Of a stretch of 37,529 bases of DNA, positions 23,072 through 31,252 are shown piece after piece (position 1 is the stretch's first letter; every line of letters starts with the position of its first letter). Source of the DNA: Anaerolineae bacterium CG2_30_57_67 (GTDB lineage Bacteria > Chloroflexota > Anaerolineae > Anaerolineales > Villigracilaceae). The position numbers and the translations under genes were made by a program. The DNA lies in the NCBI GenBank assembly GCA_001872455.1, contig MNXJ01000061.1, positions 1 through 37,529 on the forward strand, in the 5' to 3' direction. Under the pieces are notes generated by a model. The model had not been told where the DNA came from. It was given only the letters and a program-made list of their open reading frames with translations, and searched no databases.

Positions 23072-24862
23072 ATGACAGACCGCATTGTGAACGACTTTTC
23101 CATCACCGTAGGCACGGTCAACGGCTCTGGAAGTTCCACCGCCAACAACACCATCCTGCGCGCCATCTTCAAGATGGGCATCCCGGTTTCGGGCAAGAAC
23201 CTGTTTCCATCGAACATTCAGGGCCTGCCCACCTGGTACACCATCCGCGTCAACAAAGATGGCTTCACCGCCCGCCGCGATGAACGCGAAATCGTCATCG
23301 CCATCAACCCCGCTTCGTTTGAAAAAGATGTCGCCAGCCTGGTGCCGGGCGGCGTTTTGTTCTACGAAGATTCCATCAAAGCCCCCATCACGCGCGAGGA
23401 CATCACCGTTTACCCGATGCCCATCAAGCAAATCGTGCGCTCCGACCCGAATGTGCCCTCCAACCTGCGCGACCTGGTCGGCAACATGGTTTACGTCGGC
23501 ATTCTGGCGCAGATGATTGGCATGGATTTGGAAACCATCCGCGCCGCGCTGACCTTCCACTTCAAGGGCAAAGCCAAACCGGTCGAATTAAACTTCAACG
23601 CCGCCAGCGCTGGCGCCGAATGGGCCAAAGCCAACCTGGAGAAGAAAGACCCCTACTACCTGAAAGCGATGAGCGCCACCAACGGCATGATCATGGCTGA
23701 CGGCAACACCGCCGCCGCCCTGGGCGCCATCTATGGCGGCGTGCAATACGTCGGCTGGTACCCCATCACCCCCGCCACCAGCCTGGCCGAAACGCTGAAC
23801 GAATATCTGCCCAAATTGCGCAAAGATGAAAACGGCAAAGCCACCTACGCCATCATCCAAACCGAAGACGAACTGGCCGCAATTGGCTCGTGCGTCGGCG
23901 CGGGCTGGGCGGGCCTGCGCGCCATGACCTCCACTTCCGGCCCTGGCCTGAGCCTGATGACCGAATTCGCCGGCATGGCCTACTTCGCCGAAGTTCCGCT
24001 CGTCGTCTGGGACATTGTCCGCATGGGGCCCAGCACTGGCCTGCCAACCCGCACATCGCAGGGCGACCTATCCTTTGTCGCCAACATGGGACACGGCGAC
24101 ACCGACGCGCTGATGCTCTTGCCCGGCTCCGTCAACGAGTGCTTCCAGTTTGGCTGGCAGGCATTTGACATTGCCGAACGCCTGCAAGCGCCCGTCTTCG
24201 TCATGAGCGATCTGGATTTCGGCATGAACCAGTGGATGACGACCCCGTTTGAATACCCCGACCGCCCGATGGATCGCGGCAAAGTGCTGTGGGAGCAAGA
24301 CCTGGAAAAATCCGACGGCAAATGGGGACGCTACCTGGACGTGGACGGTGACGGCATCCCCTACCGCACCCTGCCCGGCAACCGTCACCCGGCCAGTTCT
24401 TACTTCACGCGCGGCACCGGCCACGACGAATACGCCAAATACAGCGAAGAACCGCAAGTCTGGATTCGCATGATGGCGCGTTTGAAGAAAAAATACGAAA
24501 CCGCCAAACAGTACCTGCCCAAGCCGGTGATTGACGGGAGCGGGAGCAAAGTAGGCATCATCGCCTTCGGCTCCACTGAGCCAGCCGTGCGCGAAGCCCG
24601 CGCTCTGCTGGCCGAAAAAGGCATCCAGACCGACTTCCTGAGGCTGCGCGCCATTCCATTTGCGCCCGAAGTAACAGATTTCATCAGCGCCCACGAGACG
24701 GTCTATGTGGTCGAGATGAACCGCGACGCCCAACTGCACCAAATGCTGACACTGAAGCACGTCCCGCAAGCCAGCAAATTGACGGCCATCGCCTTCAACG
24801 ACGGTCTGCCGCCCACCGCCCAATGGATTTTCAACGACATCCTCGCCAAGGAGGAAAAATAA
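23072..24862 (+). CDS. korA: 2-oxoacid:ferredoxin oxidoreductase, fused gamma-alpha subunit
   Basis: 596 residues. Together with the beta subunit it oxidatively decarboxylates a 2-oxoacid to an acyl-CoA, reducing ferredoxin. The gamma domain comes first (about 1-185, TVNGSGSSTANNTILRAIF), then the alpha domain with YPITPATSLAE from Tyr230, TEDELAAIGSCVGAGWAG and STSGPGLSLMTEFAG. This gamma-alpha fusion is the KorA arrangement usual for 2-oxoglutarate enzymes, but pyruvate or branched-chain substrates cannot be excluded. GAGGAG precedes the ATG. The beta gene starts 1 bp after its stop. Confidence 0.92.
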   Translation: MTDRIVNDFSITVGTVNGSGSSTANNTILRAIFKMGIPVSGKNLFPSNIQGLPTWYTIRVNKDGFTARRDEREIVIAINPASFEKDVASLVPGGVLFYEDSIKAPITREDITVYPMPIKQIVRSDPNVPSNLRDLVGNMVYVGILAQMIGMDLETIRAALTFHFKGKAKPVELNFNAASAGAEWAKANLEKKDPYYLKAMSATNGMIMADGNTAAALGAIYGGVQYVGWYPITPATSLAETLNEYLPKLRKDENGKATYAIIQTEDELAAIGSCVGAGWAGLRAMTSTSGPGLSLMTEFAGMAYFAEVPLVVWDIVRMGPSTGLPTRTSQGDLSFVANMGHGDTDALMLLPGSVNECFQFGWQAFDIAERLQAPVFVMSDLDFGMNQWMTTPFEYPDRPMDRGKVLWEQDLEKSDGKWGRYLDVDGDGIPYRTLPGNRHPASSYFTRGTGHDEYAKYSEEPQVWIRMMARLKKKYETAKQYLPKPVIDGSGSKVGIIAFGSTEPAVREARALLAEKGIQTDFLRLRAIPFAPEVTDFISAHETVYVVEMNRDAQLHQMLTLKHVPQASKLTAIAFNDGLPPTAQWIFNDILAKEEK

Positions 24863-24863
24863 C

Positions 24864-25919
24864 ATGGCACAACCTCTTCCCGTCGCCGGAGCCAACGTTC
24901 AGGTGAACCTGACCGGCCTTTCCCGTAACGATTATCGCGGTGCGCCCAGCACACTCTGCCAGGGCTGCGGCCACAATTCCATCGCCAGCCAAATCATCGC
25001 CGCCTGCTACGACATGAACATCGTGCCAGAAAATGTCGTCAAATTTTCAGGCATTGGTTGTTCCAGCAAAAGCCCAACCTACTTTCTGGGGCGCTCGTTT
25101 GGCTTCAACAGCCTGCACGGACGCATGCCCTCCATCGCAACCGGCGCGCTCTTCGCTGACCGGACGGTCAAAGGCATCAGCGTTTCCGGTGACGGCGACA
25201 GCGCCAACATCGGCATCGGGCAATTCAAGCACATGATGCGCCGCAACGCCAATATGCTCTACATCATCGAAAACAACGGCGTCTACGGTCTGACGAAGGG
25301 CCAGTTCTCCGCCACCGCCGACATCGGGCTGACCCTCAAGAAACAAGGCACCAACGAATACACGCCGATTGATATTTGTGAAGAAGCCCTGATTGCCAAC
25401 GCCTCCTTCGTGGCGCGCTCCTTCGCCGGCAACCCCAAACAGGTGAAAGAACTGCTCAAAGCCGCGCTGTCGCACAAAGGCATCGCCGTCATTGACATCA
25501 TCAGCCCGTGCGTCACCTTCAACAACCAGGATGATCACCTGCACTCCTACGCCTGGGGCAAAGACCATGAGCAACCCCTGCAGGAAATCTCTTACGTTCC
25601 GCCGCGCGAAGAAATCATGCTGCAGGCCGACATGCAGGACGGCGACATTGTGGAAGTTGCCCTGCACGACGGCTCACTCATCCGGCTGAAGGCGATTGAC
25701 CCCGGCTACGACGCCACCAGCAAACTGGCCGCGCTGACCATGCTGGAAAAAGCGCGCGAAGAAAACCTGCTCGTCACCGGCCTGATTTACATTGACGAGA
25801 AAAAGCCCGACATGATTGCCATGCACGACCTGAGCGACCGCCCACTCAACCGCATGACCGAAAGCGACCTGCGCCCCGCGCGGGAAACCATCGCCAAAAT
25901 CAACGACCTGATGTTCTAA
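24864..25919 (+). CDS. korB: 2-oxoacid:ferredoxin oxidoreductase, beta subunit
   Basis: 351 residues. It holds thiamine diphosphate and one 4Fe-4S cluster. Cluster cysteines are Cys32 and Cys35 (CQGCGHNS), Cys66 (GIGCSSKS) and the Cys in ISPCVTFN near 214. The thiamine-diphosphate/Mg motif is GDGDSANIGIGQF from Gly109 with ENNGVYGLTKGQ. GGAGGAAAAA from the end of korA serves as its ribosome-binding site, and the start lies 1 bp past that stop. No delta-type ferredoxin subunit is present, as expected of two-subunit KorAB enzymes. Confidence 0.95.
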   Translation: MAQPLPVAGANVQVNLTGLSRNDYRGAPSTLCQGCGHNSIASQIIAACYDMNIVPENVVKFSGIGCSSKSPTYFLGRSFGFNSLHGRMPSIATGALFADRTVKGISVSGDGDSANIGIGQFKHMMRRNANMLYIIENNGVYGLTKGQFSATADIGLTLKKQGTNEYTPIDICEEALIANASFVARSFAGNPKQVKELLKAALSHKGIAVIDIISPCVTFNNQDDHLHSYAWGKDHEQPLQEISYVPPREEIMLQADMQDGDIVEVALHDGSLIRLKAIDPGYDATSKLAALTMLEKAREENLLVTGLIYIDEKKPDMIAMHDLSDRPLNRMTESDLRPARETIAKINDLMF

Positions 25920-25934
25920 CCACCGTCTTCCCTG

Positions 25935-25962
25935 GCCCCTCTCCCGCGAGAGGGGCTTTTTT
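25935..25962 (+). terminator. Rho-independent terminator after korB
   Basis: GCCCCTCTC and GAGAGGGGC with a 4-nt loop, followed by six T. Confidence 0.92.
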
Positions 25963-25993
25963 ATTCCCTGTAAGGCAGCCTGCCATCCATCCC

Positions 25994-26011
25994 CGCGACA
26001 TAAATGTCGCG
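25994..26011. repeat. Palindrome GCGACATaaATGTCGC, intergenic copy
   Basis: CGCGACATAAATGTCGCG, identical to the copy at 9951-9968 and also followed by CTACA. It lies between the korB terminator and the arfB promoter region. Confidence 0.85.
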
Positions 26012-26033
26012 CTACAGTCATTTCAAAATCCGA

Positions 26034-26039
26034 TATACT
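26034..26039 (+). promoter_or_regulatory. -10 box of arfB, leaderless placement
   Basis: TATACT ends 7 nt before the ATG at 26047, so the expected start is 1 nt before the ATG. There is no Shine-Dalgarno. The -35 region is weak. Confidence 0.5.
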
Positions 26040-26046
26040 TGCGCCC

Positions 26047-26472
26047 ATGCTAGAAATCACCCCCAATTTTTCCCTGCCCAATGAAGAACTGCGCTTCGAC
26101 TACGTCCGCGCCAGCGGGCCGGGCGGGCAAAATGTGAACAAAATTTCCAGCGCGGCGCAACTGCGCTTCGATGTCGCCAACTCGCCCAGCCTGACGCCCG
26201 AAGTCCGGGCGCGGCTGATGCGTCTGGCCGGCAACCGGCTGACAGCCGAAGGGATTCTGATCATCGAAGCGCGGCGCTACCGCACGCAGGAACAAAACCG
26301 CTTCGACGCCGAACAGCGTCTGGCGGCGCTGCTCCAAAAAGCGTTGGAAACGCCCAAAATCCGCCGCCCCACCCGCCCGGGGAAAACCGCCAGCGCCGCG
26401 CGCGTTGCGGACAAAAAACAGCGCGGCGCCGTCAAAAAAATTCGCCGCTACAACCCGGAGGAATGGGAATGA
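26047..26472 (+). CDS. arfB: Alternative ribosome-rescue peptidyl-tRNA hydrolase (ArfB/YaeJ)
   Basis: 141 residues. It releases peptides from ribosomes stalled without a stop codon. The catalytic GGQ is at 26-28 in SGPGGQNVNKISSAAQLRF, and a Lys/Arg-rich C-terminal tail (about 108-138, KIRRPTRPGK and KKQRGAVKKIRR) is the part known to enter the empty mRNA channel. Length fits ArfB, not a full release factor. Its stop overlaps the transporter start (ATGA). The leaderless-type -10 box just before ATG is notable for a rescue factor. Confidence 0.92.
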   Translation: MLEITPNFSLPNEELRFDYVRASGPGGQNVNKISSAAQLRFDVANSPSLTPEVRARLMRLAGNRLTAEGILIIEARRYRTQEQNRFDAEQRLAALLQKALETPKIRRPTRPGKTASAARVADKKQRGAVKKIRRYNPEEWE

Positions 26473-27335
26473 AAAATAGCGCCGCCCTGCTCGCCGGGCT
26501 GAGCGCCGCCGCCATTTGGGGCGGCATGTACGTCGTCAGCAAAGTCGTGCTGGAGGTCGTGCCGCCCTTCGCCCTGCTGACCAGCCGCCTGATTTTGGGA
26601 TTTCTGACGCTCTGGCTGGTTCTCGCCTGGCGCAAAAGCGCCCCGCTGACGGCGCGCCAGTTTTGGCCGCTCTTCGGCGTTGGCTTCATCGGCTACGGCA
26701 TTTCGCTCGGCTTTCAATTCATCGGCACCAAACTTTCCACCGCCGCCAACGGGTCACTGGTCACTTCGGCCACGCCCGCGCTGGTACTGCCCTTCGCTGC
26801 GCTTTTGCTCGGCGAAAAAATCACCCCCCGGCGCGGGCTGGCGATTTTGGTCGCCAGCCTGGGCGTGCTGGCGGTGATTGACCCGCGCACTGCTGATTTT
26901 TCCTCTGCGCTCTTTTTGGGGAATCTCAGCCTGTTGGGCGCGGCGCTGACCTGGGCGCTCTACTCGGTGCTGGTGCGAAAAGTTTCGCCGGGCATTGACC
27001 TGGTGCTGGCAACCGCCATTTTTCTGCTGGGCGGCCTACCGCTGACAATTCCCGCCGGGCTGTGGGAAATTTCCACACAGGGCCTCGGCGTCATCACACC
27101 GGGCATCCTCGGCGGAATTTTGTTTTTGGGCATCATCGCCACTGCGCTGGCAATGTTCCTGTGGAATTACGCCTTCGCCCACCTGACGGCTTCCGCCGCC
27201 TCGCTGACGTTTTTCGCCCAGCCGCTGGTTGGCAGTTTGCTCGGCTGGTTTTTCCTCGGCGAAAAAATCACCCCGCTCTTTTTATTGGGCGGGGTGTTGA
27301 TTGGGGTCGGGATTGTTATCAGCGCGGGGGAATGA
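26469..27335 (+). CDS. EamA/DMT-superfamily transporter
   Basis: 288 residues with about ten membrane helices in two EamA repeats, the second starting near residue 150 (LSLLGAALTWALYSVLVRK). Members export amino acids and related metabolites; substrate is not predictable. The start at 26469 has GGAGG 7 nt upstream and overlaps the arfB stop by 4 bp, whereas the ATG at 26463 is too close to it. The stop codon directly abuts the stop codon of convergent pyk with no base between. Confidence 0.9.
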   Translation: MKNSAALLAGLSAAAIWGGMYVVSKVVLEVVPPFALLTSRLILGFLTLWLVLAWRKSAPLTARQFWPLFGVGFIGYGISLGFQFIGTKLSTAANGSLVTSATPALVLPFAALLLGEKITPRRGLAILVASLGVLAVIDPRTADFSSALFLGNLSLLGAALTWALYSVLVRKVSPGIDLVLATAIFLLGGLPLTIPAGLWEISTQGLGVITPGILGGILFLGIIATALAMFLWNYAFAHLTASAASLTFFAQPLVGSLLGWFFLGEKITPLFLLGGVLIGVGIVISAGE

Positions 27336-28775
27336 TTACATCTTCTCGCCCACGTTGTGTAAAAGCGCCATGTTCGGCGTGTGCATGGTATTGACCGGGA
27401 ACCCGCTGATGATGACCACCTGCTGGCCGGGTTTAACCCAGCCGGTCGCGGTCAATTTGCTGTCGGCCTGATTGACCTTCTCGCGCAAGGTCGAAGACAT
27501 CGGCACCAGGTGCGGGAAAACGCCCCAGTAGAGCGAAAGCCGTCCGTAGGTCTGCGCCACCGGCGTAAACGCCAAAATCGGCACACGCGGACGCGCCTTC
27601 GACATCAGCAGCGCGGTGCGCCCGCTTTGCGTAAAGACGGCCACAGCCGCCACGTTCAAATCGTGCGCCAGTTCGCGCGCGGCGCGCGTCATCGAGGCGG
27701 CGTCGTCGTGAGTAGAGGCGTTGGGCGTGCTGGAATGGCCCCATTCGTCAGAATTGGCTTCGGCCTGGCGCACGATGCGATCCATCATCTCGACCGCCTC
27801 GACGGGATACGCGCCGCTGGCGGTTTCGCCCGAAAGCATGACGGCATCGGTGCCATCGAAAATTGCGTTGGCGACATCCGAGGCTTCGGCGCGGGTCGGC
27901 AGGGGGTTAATAATCATCGAATCGAGCATTTGGGTGGCGGTAATGACCATTTTCCCGTGCAGGTTGGCCTGGCGGATGATGCGTTTTTGTTCGGTCGGCA
28001 CGCGCTCTGGCGACATTTCCACGCCCAGGTCGCCGCGCGCCACCATCACCCCGTCGGCGGCGTTGAGAATTTCTTCCAGGTTGGTCAGCGCTTCGGGCTT
28101 TTCCAGTTTGGCAATCACCGGCGGGCGCACGCCCAATTCGTCCAGGTCTTCCATCGCCTGGCGCACGGTCAAAATATCTTCCGCTGAGCGCACGAACGAG
28201 ATGGCAACAAAATCTACGCTTTGCGAAAGCCCAAAAGCCAGGTCGGCGCGGTCTTTTTCGGTGAAGCCGGGGATGGTTAATTTTGTGCCCGGCAGGTTGA
28301 TGCCTTTGTGGGAGGAAAGCTTTCCGCCGACGATGACTTTCGCAGTCAGATTCCACTCGTGAAAATCTTCGACCTGCAGGGCGAGGTGGCCGTCATCGAG
28401 CAGGATGCGGTTGCCGGGGGCGACTGCGCTGAAGATTTCGGAAAAAGCCACCGGCAGGAGCGGGTCGCCGTTTTCGGGCGGGCGATGCCCCTCGGCGAAG
28501 AGCGTCACCCGCTCGCCCACTGAAAGTTCCAGCGCCGGGTCAAGCGTTCCCACCCGAATTTTCGGCCCTTGTAAATCCTGCAAAATTCCGACTGCCACGC
28601 CCAGTTTTTCAGCAATGCGGCGAATGGTGGCGATGCGCTCGGCGTGTTCGGCGTGCGTGCCGTGCGAAAAGTTCAGCCGGGCGACGTTCATTCCCGCGCG
28701 AATCAGTTTTTCCAGGGTGGCTTCATCCTGGCAGGATGGGCCGATGGTGGCGACAATTTTTGCGCGACGTTCCAT
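27336..28775 (-). CDS. pyk: Pyruvate kinase
   Basis: 479 residues. Converts phosphoenolpyruvate and ADP to pyruvate and ATP. The N-terminal RAKIVATIGPSC, the substrate block NFSHGTHAEH, the K+/Mg2+ site MVARGDLGVEM and the C-terminal regulatory domain (QSGRTALLMSKARPRVPILAFTP) are complete. It has the normal length without an extra PEP-utilising domain. It is the last gene of an operon with alanine dehydrogenase and the CoA-transferase, starting 6 bp after the latter's stop with only a weak ribosome-binding site. Confidence 0.96.
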   Translation of the reverse strand: MERRAKIVATIGPSCQDEATLEKLIRAGMNVARLNFSHGTHAEHAERIATIRRIAEKLGVAVGILQDLQGPKIRVGTLDPALELSVGERVTLFAEGHRPPENGDPLLPVAFSEIFSAVAPGNRILLDDGHLALQVEDFHEWNLTAKVIVGGKLSSHKGINLPGTKLTIPGFTEKDRADLAFGLSQSVDFVAISFVRSAEDILTVRQAMEDLDELGVRPPVIAKLEKPEALTNLEEILNAADGVMVARGDLGVEMSPERVPTEQKRIIRQANLHGKMVITATQMLDSMIINPLPTRAEASDVANAIFDGTDAVMLSGETASGAYPVEAVEMMDRIVRQAEANSDEWGHSSTPNASTHDDAASMTRAARELAHDLNVAAVAVFTQSGRTALLMSKARPRVPILAFTPVAQTYGRLSLYWGVFPHLVPMSSTLREKVNQADSKLTATGWVKPGQQVVIISGFPVNTMHTPNMALLHNVGEKM

Positions 28776-28781
28776 AATTAC

Positions 28782-30092
28782 CTACACGTAATTCAATTCT
28801 CCCGCTTTGCGGGTTAATTCCTGGCGAAAATCGGGGTGAGCAATCCCAATCAGCGCCTGGGCGCGCTGGCGGATGGTTTTGCCGTACAGGTCGGCCACGC
28901 CGTATTCGGTGACGATGTAGCGCACATGGTTGCGGCTGGTGACGACGCCCGCGCCGGGTTTGAGCATGGCGGCAATTTTGCTGACCATTGTGCCATCGCG
29001 CAATGTGGAGACGCTGGGCATGGCGATGATGGGGACGCCGCCCTTGGAGCGCGACGCGCCGTAAATGAAGTCGAGTTGGCCGCCCACGCCAGAGTAGAGT
29101 TTGGGGCCGATGCTGTCGGCGCACACCTGGCCGGTCAGGTCAATTTCGATGGCCGAGTTGATGGCGACCATGCGGTCGTTTTGGGCAATCACAAACGGGT
29201 CGTTGATGTATTCGGTGCGATGCAGCTCAATCAACGGGTTATCGTCCACCCAATCGTAGAGGCGCTGGCTGCCCAAAATAAACCCGGCGACGATTTTTCC
29301 GGTGTGCAGGGTTTTGCGGGCGTTGGTCAGCACTCCGGCTTCCACCAGGTCAATCACGCCATCGGCAAACAATTCGGAATGGACGCCCAAATCTTTTTTG
29401 TGGAAGAGATATTTCAGCACGGCGTCGGGAATGGCACCAATGCCCATTTGCATAGTCGCGCCGTCAGGGATTAAATCGGCGATGAATCCGGCGATTTTCT
29501 CCACCACCTCGGGGTCGCCTTCCTCCGACATGTTCATTTCTGCAATCGGATAGTTGACCGGGACGATGTGCGTCAGGCGGCTGACGTGAATGAACGAGTC
29601 GCCGAGGGTGCGCGGCATCTGTTCATTGACTTCGGCGATGATGACTTTGGCCGATTCGGCTGCCGTTTTGGTCAGGCCAACTTCCAAGCCGAGTGAGCAA
29701 AAGCCATGCTCATCAGGCGGGGAAACGTGAATCATGGCAACATCCAGCGGTAAAATGCCATTTTTAAAAAGCAGGGGAAATTCTGAAAGCAGAACGGGGG
29801 TGAAATCTGCCGCGCCAGTTTGAACCGCCTTGCGGACGTTGGCGCTGATGAACATGGTGTTGACGCGCAGGTGGCCTTCCATCTCCGGTGAAACGTAATC
29901 AGCGGGGCCAATCGTCAGCGCCTGGCAGATTTCGACATTTTCCAGCTGGGGAGCGCGGCGTACCAGCGCCGCCAACAGGTTTTTTGGCACCGAGACGTTG
30001 CCCGTCAGAAAAATGCGGTGGTGTGACTGAATCACTTCCACCGCTTCGTCGGCAGTTCTCACGCGCGACTGATAAATGCTTTGCCACGACAT
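28782..30092 (-). CDS. Acetyl-CoA hydrolase/CoA-transferase family protein
   Basis: 436 residues. The family includes 4-hydroxybutyrate CoA-transferase and acetyl-CoA hydrolase/succinyl-CoA:acetate CoA-transferase. The catalytic glutamate, which forms the glutamyl-CoA intermediate, is in GVHSELFADGVIDL; MQMGIGAIPDAVL and the C-terminal GGQLDFIYGASRSKGG and YIVTEYGVADLYGKTI are typical. GGAGGAA lies inside the 3' end of the alanine dehydrogenase gene, and the start follows that stop by 2 bp. With ald and pyk as neighbours a role in ending amino-acid fermentation with acetate or another acid is reasonable; the exact acyl group is unknown. Confidence 0.9.
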   Translation of the reverse strand: MSWQSIYQSRVRTADEAVEVIQSHHRIFLTGNVSVPKNLLAALVRRAPQLENVEICQALTIGPADYVSPEMEGHLRVNTMFISANVRKAVQTGAADFTPVLLSEFPLLFKNGILPLDVAMIHVSPPDEHGFCSLGLEVGLTKTAAESAKVIIAEVNEQMPRTLGDSFIHVSRLTHIVPVNYPIAEMNMSEEGDPEVVEKIAGFIADLIPDGATMQMGIGAIPDAVLKYLFHKKDLGVHSELFADGVIDLVEAGVLTNARKTLHTGKIVAGFILGSQRLYDWVDDNPLIELHRTEYINDPFVIAQNDRMVAINSAIEIDLTGQVCADSIGPKLYSGVGGQLDFIYGASRSKGGVPIIAMPSVSTLRDGTMVSKIAAMLKPGAGVVTSRNHVRYIVTEYGVADLYGKTIRQRAQALIGIAHPDFRQELTRKAGELNYV

Positions 30093-30094
30093 GG

Positions 30095-31183
30095 CTATTC
30101 TTCCTCCTGCGCGGCCCAGCGTTGCAGGTTGCGCATTTCGCCGGCGTGGGTATTGACGGCAATCGCCAAAGCCGGGTTGGATTCGATTGCCGCAGCCGCG
30201 CCAGAATCAGCCACTTCGATGATGTAAGGCATGGCAGCGTTGACAAAAGCGTGCGTCGCCGTGCGGGCAACCACACCCGGCACATTCGGCACGCAGTAGT
30301 GCATGATGCCTTCTTCGATGTATGTCGGGTGGTCGTGCGTGGTTGGGCGCGAGGTTTCAAATGAACCGCCCTGATCAATCGAAAGGTCAATCACCAGAGA
30401 ACGCTGCTTCATATCTTTCAGGGTTTCGCGCGGCACGACAATCGGTGAGCGCTCACCGGGAACCAACACCGCGCCCACCACCACATCTGCAAAAGCGCAG
30501 GCGCGGTCAATGTTGCGGCGGGTGGACATCATCGTCACCACCTGCGGGAAGCGTTCGTGAATGCGCTGAAGCGCGTCCATGCTTTTGTCCAACACGGTGA
30601 CATGCGCGCCCATCCCCAAAAAGGCTATCGCCGCGCACGTACCGGAAGTGCCGCCGCCAATAATGACGATTTCGGCAGGCGGAACGCCCGCCACGCCGCC
30701 CAGCAGAATACCCTTGCCGCCCCAATTATTTTGCAGCAAGCGAGCGGCGATTTGCGCCGCCATCAGACCGCCAATCTGGCTGAGGGCGCGCAGCACCGGC
30801 ATCGAGCCGTCGGCCAGGCGAATTTGCTCGTAGGCGATAGCGGTAATTTTGTTCGCCAGCAGCGAATCAATTCGGTCCTGGCGGGTGGAGGCCAGATGCA
30901 GCAGCCCCATCAGCGCCGCACCCTGATTCAGCCACTCGATTTCGTCCTGCATCGGACGAGTCACTTTCAATAGCAAATCGGCGCGGCCAAAAACTTCGTG
31001 CGGTGAATACACCAGATGCGCTCCCGCCCGTTCAAATTCCTGGTCAGAAAATCCAGCGCCCAACCCGGCCTCGTGCTCGACAAAAACGGTATGCCCGCGC
31101 TGAACCAGCATCTCCACCCCGGCGGGCGACAGGCCAACGCGGTACTCAAACGGGCGACGTTCTTTCGGAATGCCGATGTTCAT
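30095..31183 (-). CDS. ald: Alanine dehydrogenase
   Basis: 362 residues. NAD-dependent interconversion of alanine with pyruvate and ammonia. N-terminal MNIGIPKERRPFEYRVGLSP, substrate residues in LLKVTRP and LLHLAST (Lys and His), and the Rossmann block VIIGGGTSGTCAAIAFLGMGA are clear. The C-terminal THAFVNAAMPYI fits Ald. A 13-residue stretch (NNWGGKGILLGGV near 152-164) matches the longer loop of bacterial Ald enzymes. GGAGG is 5-6 nt from the ATG. A terminator-like hairpin sits just upstream (31211-31239). Confidence 0.95.
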   Translation of the reverse strand: MNIGIPKERRPFEYRVGLSPAGVEMLVQRGHTVFVEHEAGLGAGFSDQEFERAGAHLVYSPHEVFGRADLLLKVTRPMQDEIEWLNQGAALMGLLHLASTRQDRIDSLLANKITAIAYEQIRLADGSMPVLRALSQIGGLMAAQIAARLLQNNWGGKGILLGGVAGVPPAEIVIIGGGTSGTCAAIAFLGMGAHVTVLDKSMDALQRIHERFPQVVTMMSTRRNIDRACAFADVVVGAVLVPGERSPIVVPRETLKDMKQRSLVIDLSIDQGGSFETSRPTTHDHPTYIEEGIMHYCVPNVPGVVARTATHAFVNAAMPYIIEVADSGAAAAIESNPALAIAVNTHAGEMRNLQRWAAQEEE

Positions 31184-31210
31184 GGAACCTCCAGGTCAAA
31201 AAAAACAAAA

Positions 31211-31239
31211 TCGTGGCGCAAATCTAGGATTTGCGCCAC
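31211..31239 (-). terminator. Palindromic hairpin between the aminotransferase and ald genes
   Basis: Perfect 13-bp arms CGTGGCGCAAATC and GATTTGCGCCACG with a 3-nt loop. On the minus strand it is followed by a T-rich tract with eight T, so it fits a terminator of the ornithine aminotransferase transcript. It ends about 28 nt before the ald start codon. The same hairpin occurs at the left edge of the window. Confidence 0.8.
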
Positions 31240-31252
31240 GGAGAAAACAGGG

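Noticed and set aside
23072-25919. Calling the oxidoreductase a pyruvate-specific enzyme
   Set aside because: The gamma-alpha fusion and two-subunit form favour the KorAB type; sequence alone does not settle the substrate, so I left it as 2-oxoacid.
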